Positions 60,103 to 64,000 of a DNA stretch of 64,000 nt are shown piece after piece. The stretch comes from Anaerotignum faecicola. GTDB taxonomy: Bacteria > Bacillota > Clostridia > Lachnospirales > Anaerotignaceae. The notes beneath the pieces were generated by a model. It was not told the DNA's origin, did not search any database, and saw only the letters and a list, made by a program, of their open reading frames with translations. Numbering within the stretch: position 1 is the first letter of the stretch; every line of letters begins with the position of its first letter. The stretch lies in the NCBI RefSeq assembly GCF_003865035.1, contig NZ_BHVZ01000012.1, positions 1-64,000 of the forward strand. Direction: 5' to 3'. Made by a program: the position numbers and the translations under genes.

Positions 60103-61185
60103 GTGGAGAACATTTCCTCATTATTGATTACCATAATACTTCTGGGTGTTCTTGTTATTGCGCATGAATTCGGACACTTTATTATTGCAAAGAAAAATGG
60201 CATCTGGGTGCAGGAATTTGCGGTCGGCATGGGGCCGAAGATTTTTTCCCGCACCAAAGGAGATACGGAATACAGTATTCGTATCCTGCCCTTAGGCGGC
60301 TTTTGTCGCATGGAGGGGGAAGCAGAGGACGGCGCATCCAGCTCGACCTCCTTCCTCAGCAAATCTGTCGGCGCGCGAATGGCAGTTATGGCGGCAGGGC
60401 CTGTCATGAATTTCCTGCTGGCGTTTCTCATGATTTTCGGGCTGACCTGCACAACCTATACGGCAACGCCCGTCATCAAAGAGGTTTTGCCTGATTCCGC
60501 GGCGGCTGCGTCCGGTCTGGAGGTTGGCGACAGGATTCAAAAAATTGACGGAAAAACGATTCATATCTATGATGAATTGCAATATACATTGCAGTCCAAC
60601 CACGGGGAAAGCCTGATGCTGGACGTGGTGGATGCCGCAGGGACGCATCATAAATATAAGCTGCAGCCAAAGCTGGACGAGAAGCAGGGCAGATATCTGA
60701 TTGGCTTTTCGCCTGAGGTGAAAACAGGGCTGCTTGCAGAAAGCGTGGACGGCTACGCGAAAATGGGCATTGCAGAAACGGCACGTTACAGCCTATTCGC
60801 TATGATAAATTATGTAAAAATGACGGCAGAGGGACTTCTGCGCGTGTTTACCTTTACGGCGAACCCCGATGAATATGGCGGCCCGATTGCAATTTTTAAT
60901 ATGGTTGGACAAAGCTATCAGGCAGGGCTGCAATACAGCATTAAGGCGGCAATCCAGAACGTGGTTTATATCGGTGCGGTGCTGAGTGCAAACCTCGGTG
61001 TGTTAAATCTGTTTCCAATTCCTGCGCTGGACGGCGGGCGAATTCTGTTCCTGCTGATTGAGGCAGTTCGCAGAAAGCCGATGGATATTGAAACGGAATC
61101 CAAGCTGCAATTTTTAGGCTTCGTTTTTCTGATGGGGCTGATGGCGTTTGTGATTTTCAGTGACATTAAAAAATACATGATTTAA
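60103..61185 (+). CDS. rseP: Site-2 intramembrane zinc protease RseP
   Basis: RseP/RasP cuts transmembrane segments of anti-sigma factors and signal-peptide remnants. The 360-residue protein has HEFGH (H21, E22, H25) in the first helix, one PDZ domain (about 115-195, with LPDSAAAASGLEVGDRIQKI), and the third zinc ligand in LNLFPIPALDGGR. The start is taken as GTG at 60103, the first conventional codon in frame, but GGAGG overlaps it, so the true start is uncertain. It lies 15 nt after dxr. Confidence 0.95.
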   Translation: MENISSLLITIILLGVLVIAHEFGHFIIAKKNGIWVQEFAVGMGPKIFSRTKGDTEYSIRILPLGGFCRMEGEAEDGASSSTSFLSKSVGARMAVMAAGPVMNFLLAFLMIFGLTCTTYTATPVIKEVLPDSAAAASGLEVGDRIQKIDGKTIHIYDELQYTLQSNHGESLMLDVVDAAGTHHKYKLQPKLDEKQGRYLIGFSPEVKTGLLAESVDGYAKMGIAETARYSLFAMINYVKMTAEGLLRVFTFTANPDEYGGPIAIFNMVGQSYQAGLQYSIKAAIQNVVYIGAVLSANLGVLNLFPIPALDGGRILFLLIEAVRRKPMDIETESKLQFLGFVFLMGLMAFVIFSDIKKYMI

Positions 61186-61193
61186 ATGAAACG

Positions 61194-61220
61194 AAACGCC
61201 TGATGTAAATTGGGCGTTTT
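61194..61220 (+). terminator. Weak hairpin between rseP and ispG
   Basis: AAACGCC (61194-61200) pairs with GGCGTTT (61213-61219), followed by TTC. It may attenuate rather than stop transcription. Confidence 0.5.
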
Positions 61221-61243
61221 CTGAATTTTGAAAAGGTGAGACT

Positions 61244-62293
61244 ATGGAAAGAAAACTGACAAGAGAAGTTAAAATCGGCAGTCTGAAAATGGGTGGAACG
61301 AATCCCATTATCATCCAGTCCATGTGCAACACAGACACAAGAGATGTAGAAGCGACAGTGGCACAGATTTTGGCCTTGGAAAAAGCGGGCTGCGAACTGG
61401 TGCGCGTAGCAATTCCGGATATGGCGGCAGCAGACGCAGTCGGCGAAATCAAAAAACGGATTCATATCCCCCTTGTTGCGGATATTCATTTTGACTACAG
61501 ATTGGCGCTGCGCGTAATGGAGCTGGGCATTGATAAGGTACGCATCAATCCGGGGAATATCGGGGACGAAGCACGCATCAAGCAGGTAGTAGATATGGCG
61601 AAGGAAAAACAGATTCCCATTCGCATCGGTGTAAACAGCGGCTCTCTGGAAAAGGAATTGGTGGAAAAATATGACGGCGTAACACCGCAGGGCTTGGTGG
61701 AAAGCGCGATGAAGCATGTACATATTCTGGAGAAATTCGGTTTTTATGATATCGTGGTTTCCATTAAGGCATCGGATGTGCCGTTCTCCATCGAAGCGTA
61801 TCGCCTGCTTTCCGAAGCAATTCCGTATCCCATTCACGTCGGCATTACAGAAGCTGGCACGCCCTATGCAGGCACGATTAAATCTGCTGTCGGCATCGGG
61901 ACGATTCTTGCCATGGGTATCGGGGACACGATTCGTGTTTCCCTGACAGGCGACCCTATCGAAGAAATCCGCGCGGCGAAAGAAATTCTGAAAAGCCTTG
62001 GTCTGCGCCAATTCGGTGTAACCTTCGTTTCCTGCCCGACCTGCGGCAGAACAGAGATAGACTTGATTTCCATTGCGAATGAGGTCGAGGAAAAATGCAG
62101 AAGCATACAGAAAAATATTAAGGTTGCCGTTATGGGCTGTGTGGTAAACGGCCCCGGAGAAGCGAAAGAGGCAGACCTCGGCATTGCAGGCGGCAAGGGC
62201 GTTGGTCTTGTCTTCAAGAAGGGCGAGATTGTCCGCAAGGTTAGCGAGGACAAGCTCGTTGCCGCACTGATGGAGGAAATTGACCGCATTTAA
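61244..62293 (+). CDS. ispG: 4-hydroxy-3-methylbut-2-enyl diphosphate synthase
   Basis: IspG (GcpE) is the [4Fe-4S] enzyme of the MEP pathway that makes HMBPP. The 349-residue bacterial-type protein has [18 protein letters not shown] at the start, a TIM barrel with RINPGNIG and [11 protein letters not shown], and the cluster cysteines in [14 protein letters not shown] and [29 protein letters not shown] precedes the ATG. Confidence 0.97.
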   Translation: MERKLTREVKIGSLKMGGTNPIIIQSMCNTDTRDVEATVAQILALEKAGCELVRVAIPDMAAADAVGEIKKRIHIPLVADIHFDYRLALRVMELGIDKVRINPGNIGDEARIKQVVDMAKEKQIPIRIGVNSGSLEKELVEKYDGVTPQGLVESAMKHVHILEKFGFYDIVVSIKASDVPFSIEAYRLLSEAIPYPIHVGITEAGTPYAGTIKSAVGIGTILAMGIGDTIRVSLTGDPIEEIRAAKEILKSLGLRQFGVTFVSCPTCGRTEIDLISIANEVEEKCRSIQKNIKVAVMGCVVNGPGEAKEADLGIAGGKGVGLVFKKGEIVRKVSEDKLVAALMEEIDRI

Positions 62294-62325
62294 TAATAAA
62301 TCCAAACGGAAAGGAGGGAGACAAC

Positions 62326-64000
62326 TTGACTGCACAGAAATTTGAACTGGTCTTTCAGAAAATTTCGCTGTCCCTGCCGCTTCTGGAAGCCTTTCAGGGC
62401 ACAGAGGTACGCAAGCTGACGATACATAAAAAGGAACGTACTGTCAGTATCGAGATTACCGCAAATAAGATGATTCCCTTGCAAAAGCAGGAGGAGCTGA
62501 AGGGTGCGCTTTTAGAGAGTCTTCCGGGGATACAGGCGGTTTCACTTGCCGTTTTCTATGAGCTGACAGATAAAACTCCCGAAGCACTGGCAGCAGGCTA
62601 TTGGGGAAGCATCAAAACCCTTGTGAGCCAAAAAAGCAAGATTTGTGCAGGTGTAATTGCGGACGCAGAGTGGAGAGTTACGGAGCATAAGCTGCAAATT
62701 CTGGTAAAGCATAACATGGCATATTATCTGGCGCAGAAGCATCTGGATGATGCCATTGCGAACATGATTCATACCGAAACGGGCGAAACGCTTCTGGTGC
62801 AATTTAAGAATCAGAAAGCAACCGAAGCGGACAGAGCAGCTCTTGAGAACAACAGGAAAAAGAAGTTTGAGGAGCTAAGCCGACAGATTATCACCACACA
62901 GGCTGAGGCAGTGCAGGAAAAAGCCAATGCAGAGGTGGCAGCGGTATCCTCCTCCGTTTCCAAGGGGATTCTGCTTGGCAAAGAAATCAACGGCGCAAAC
63001 CAGAAGATTATTGATACGAAAATTCTCGGGGAAAATGTCATTATCGAGGGCAGTATTTATAACATCGAGCCGAGAGAAATTCGTGGTGAAAAATATATTG
63101 TTTCCTTTGATATTACGGATTTGAGCGATTCGACTACAGTGAAATTTTTCGTGAAGAAAAGTGTTTTTGATGCCGAACTGAGCGATAAAATCAAAAAGGG
63201 TAAATATCTGCGCGTGCAGGGCGAAGTGCAGTTTGATAAATATACCAAGGAAATCGATATTATGGCGAAAAATATCATGACTGCCGCCGCGCCTGCTCCC
63301 CGTATGGATGATGCGGAGGAAAAGCGCGTGGAGCTGCATCTGCATACACAGATGAGCAGTATGGATGGTGTGACACCTGTGAAAAAATATATCGAACGCG
63401 CGATTGCATGGGGGCATAAGGCAATTGCCATTACTGACCATGGTGTTGTGCAGGCATTTCCTGATGCGATGAACGCAATCGGCAAATCCGACTTGAAGGT
63501 GATTTACGGCGTAGAAGCCTATCTGATTGACGATTTGGGCAGCGTTGTCACCATGCCGCGCGGACAATCTCTGGATGACACCTTTGTGGTATTCGATATT
63601 GAGACAACAGGACTTTCCAAGGAAACCGAAAGCATTACGGAAATCGGTGCAGTGAAGGTAGTAGACGGCAAGATTATCGACCGTTTCAGCACCTTCGTGA
63701 ACCCCGAACGCCCCATTCCTGCGGAGATTACCAAGCTGACAGGCATTACGAATGAAATGGTAGCCGATGCGCCTGTCATTACAGAAATTTTGCCGAAGTT
63801 TCTGGAATTTTGCCAAGATGCGGTGCTTGTGGCGCATAATGCCAATTTCGATACAGGCTTTATCCGCCTGAATGCAGAGCGAAAATGCGGCATTGAGGTA
63901 AAAAATACCGTTCTGGATACATTGGAGCTTTCCCGTTCGCTTCTACCGGAGCTGAAAAAGCATAAGCTGGATATCGTCTGTGAGCAGTTGGGTGTTTCTC
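62326..64000 (+). CDS. polC: DNA polymerase III alpha subunit PolC (Gram-positive type), 5' part
   Basis: The essential replicative polymerase of Firmicutes. The start is TTG at 62326 (MTAQKFELVFQKISLSLPLL) with AAAGGAGGGAG upstream, and the frame stays open to the window end, about 558 codons of roughly 1450. Visible in order: the N-terminal domain (1-220), an OB-fold (about 225-325, IIEGSIYNIEPREIRGEKYI), the start of the split PHP domain (ELHLHTQMSSMDGVTPVKKY, ITDHGVVQAFPDA) and the inserted proofreading exonuclease (VVFDIETTGLSKETE, LVAHNANFDTGFI). The catalytic palm lies beyond the edge. It follows ispG by 32 nt, the usual Firmicute order apart from a missing proS, which is at 41-42 kb. 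Confidence 0.96.
   Translation, partial: MTAQKFELVFQKISLSLPLLEAFQGTEVRKLTIHKKERTVSIEITANKMIPLQKQEELKGALLESLPGIQAVSLAVFYELTDKTPEALAAGYWGSIKTLVSQKSKICAGVIADAEWRVTEHKLQILVKHNMAYYLAQKHLDDAIANMIHTETGETLLVQFKNQKATEADRAALENNRKKKFEELSRQIITTQAEAVQEKANAEVAAVSSSVSKGILLGKEINGANQKIIDTKILGENVIIEGSIYNIEPREIRGEKYIVSFDITDLSDSTTVKFFVKKSVFDAELSDKIKKGKYLRVQGEVQFDKYTKEIDIMAKNIMTAAAPAPRMDDAEEKRVELHLHTQMSSMDGVTPVKKYIERAIAWGHKAIAITDHGVVQAFPDAMNAIGKSDLKVIYGVEAYLIDDLGSVVTMPRGQSLDDTFVVFDIETTGLSKETESITEIGAVKVVDGKIIDRFSTFVNPERPIPAEITKLTGITNEMVADAPVITEILPKFLEFCQDAVLVAHNANFDTGFIRLNAERKCGIEVKNTVLDTLELSRSLLPELKKHKLDIVCEQLGVS

Noticed and set aside
1..64000. CRISPR array, prophage, insertion sequence or transposase
   Set aside because: No direct-repeat array, integrase, transposase or phage structural protein was seen on either strand.

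Overview
The window is a chromosomal segment of a low-to-moderate GC, Gram-positive anaerobe of the class Clostridia, most likely Lachnospirales or a relative. The grounds are a Gram-positive PolC, two T-box leaders, HPr kinase with a Crh-like protein, WhiA, [FeFe]-hydrogenase maturases HydE and HydF, a clostridial single-chain PurL, a purine operon with a PurO-type IMP cyclohydrolase plus a separate AICAR transformylase, and a GerMN sporulation-type protein. The species call is inference. There is no prophage, insertion sequence, CRISPR array or recognisable defence island. This is mostly core genome, and the interest lies in RNA leaders, operon rearrangements and a palindrome-rich intergenic element.

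Layout. Positions 1-2094 carry two minus-strand pyrimidine genes, carB (cut by the window edge) and pyrC. Both have single-base frame breaks that look like sequence errors. A divergent promoter region with a ZTP riboswitch drives purE-purM-purN-IMP cyclohydrolase-purH(AICARFT)-purD-purL (2489-11609). A PLP lyase and prfC converge on a 310-bp block of palindromes bounded by 30-bp inverted repeats. Then come ridA, uvrC and the hprK-murB-rapZ-whiA-crh-like cluster (15431-21318), a queT transporter with an unassigned structured leader, a Trp T-box with trpXYZ, and hydE-hydF.

From 27.5 to 35.9 kb a D-Ala-D-Ala carboxypeptidase diverges from a compact operon of comEA-like, response regulator, histidine kinase, GerMN protein, comEC and holA. 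From 36 to 48.7 kb are dinB, a phosphoesterase, a cyclophilin, tRNA-Thr(CGT), tandem EamA permeases, proS under a Pro T-box, a nicotinamidase-like hydrolase, an M29 aminopeptidase, an SH3-NlpC/P60 wall hydrolase, a LOG-family protein, a MalY-type lyase and a YoaK-family membrane protein. From 48.8 kb to the end are comM diverging from dprA-topA, then the conserved rpsB-tsf-pyrH-frr-uppS-cdsA-dxr-rseP-ispG-polC block. polC runs off the right edge.

Functional links: ZTP (an alarm for 10-formyl-tetrahydrofolate shortage) controls the purine operon that contains the AICAR transformylase. HprK and the Crh-like protein suggest Ser-phosphorylation carbon catabolite control. comEA, comEC, comM and dprA indicate a DNA-uptake pathway, although their regulation here is unknown. 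The right-hand block joins translation, undecaprenyl phosphate, phospholipid and MEP isoprenoid synthesis.
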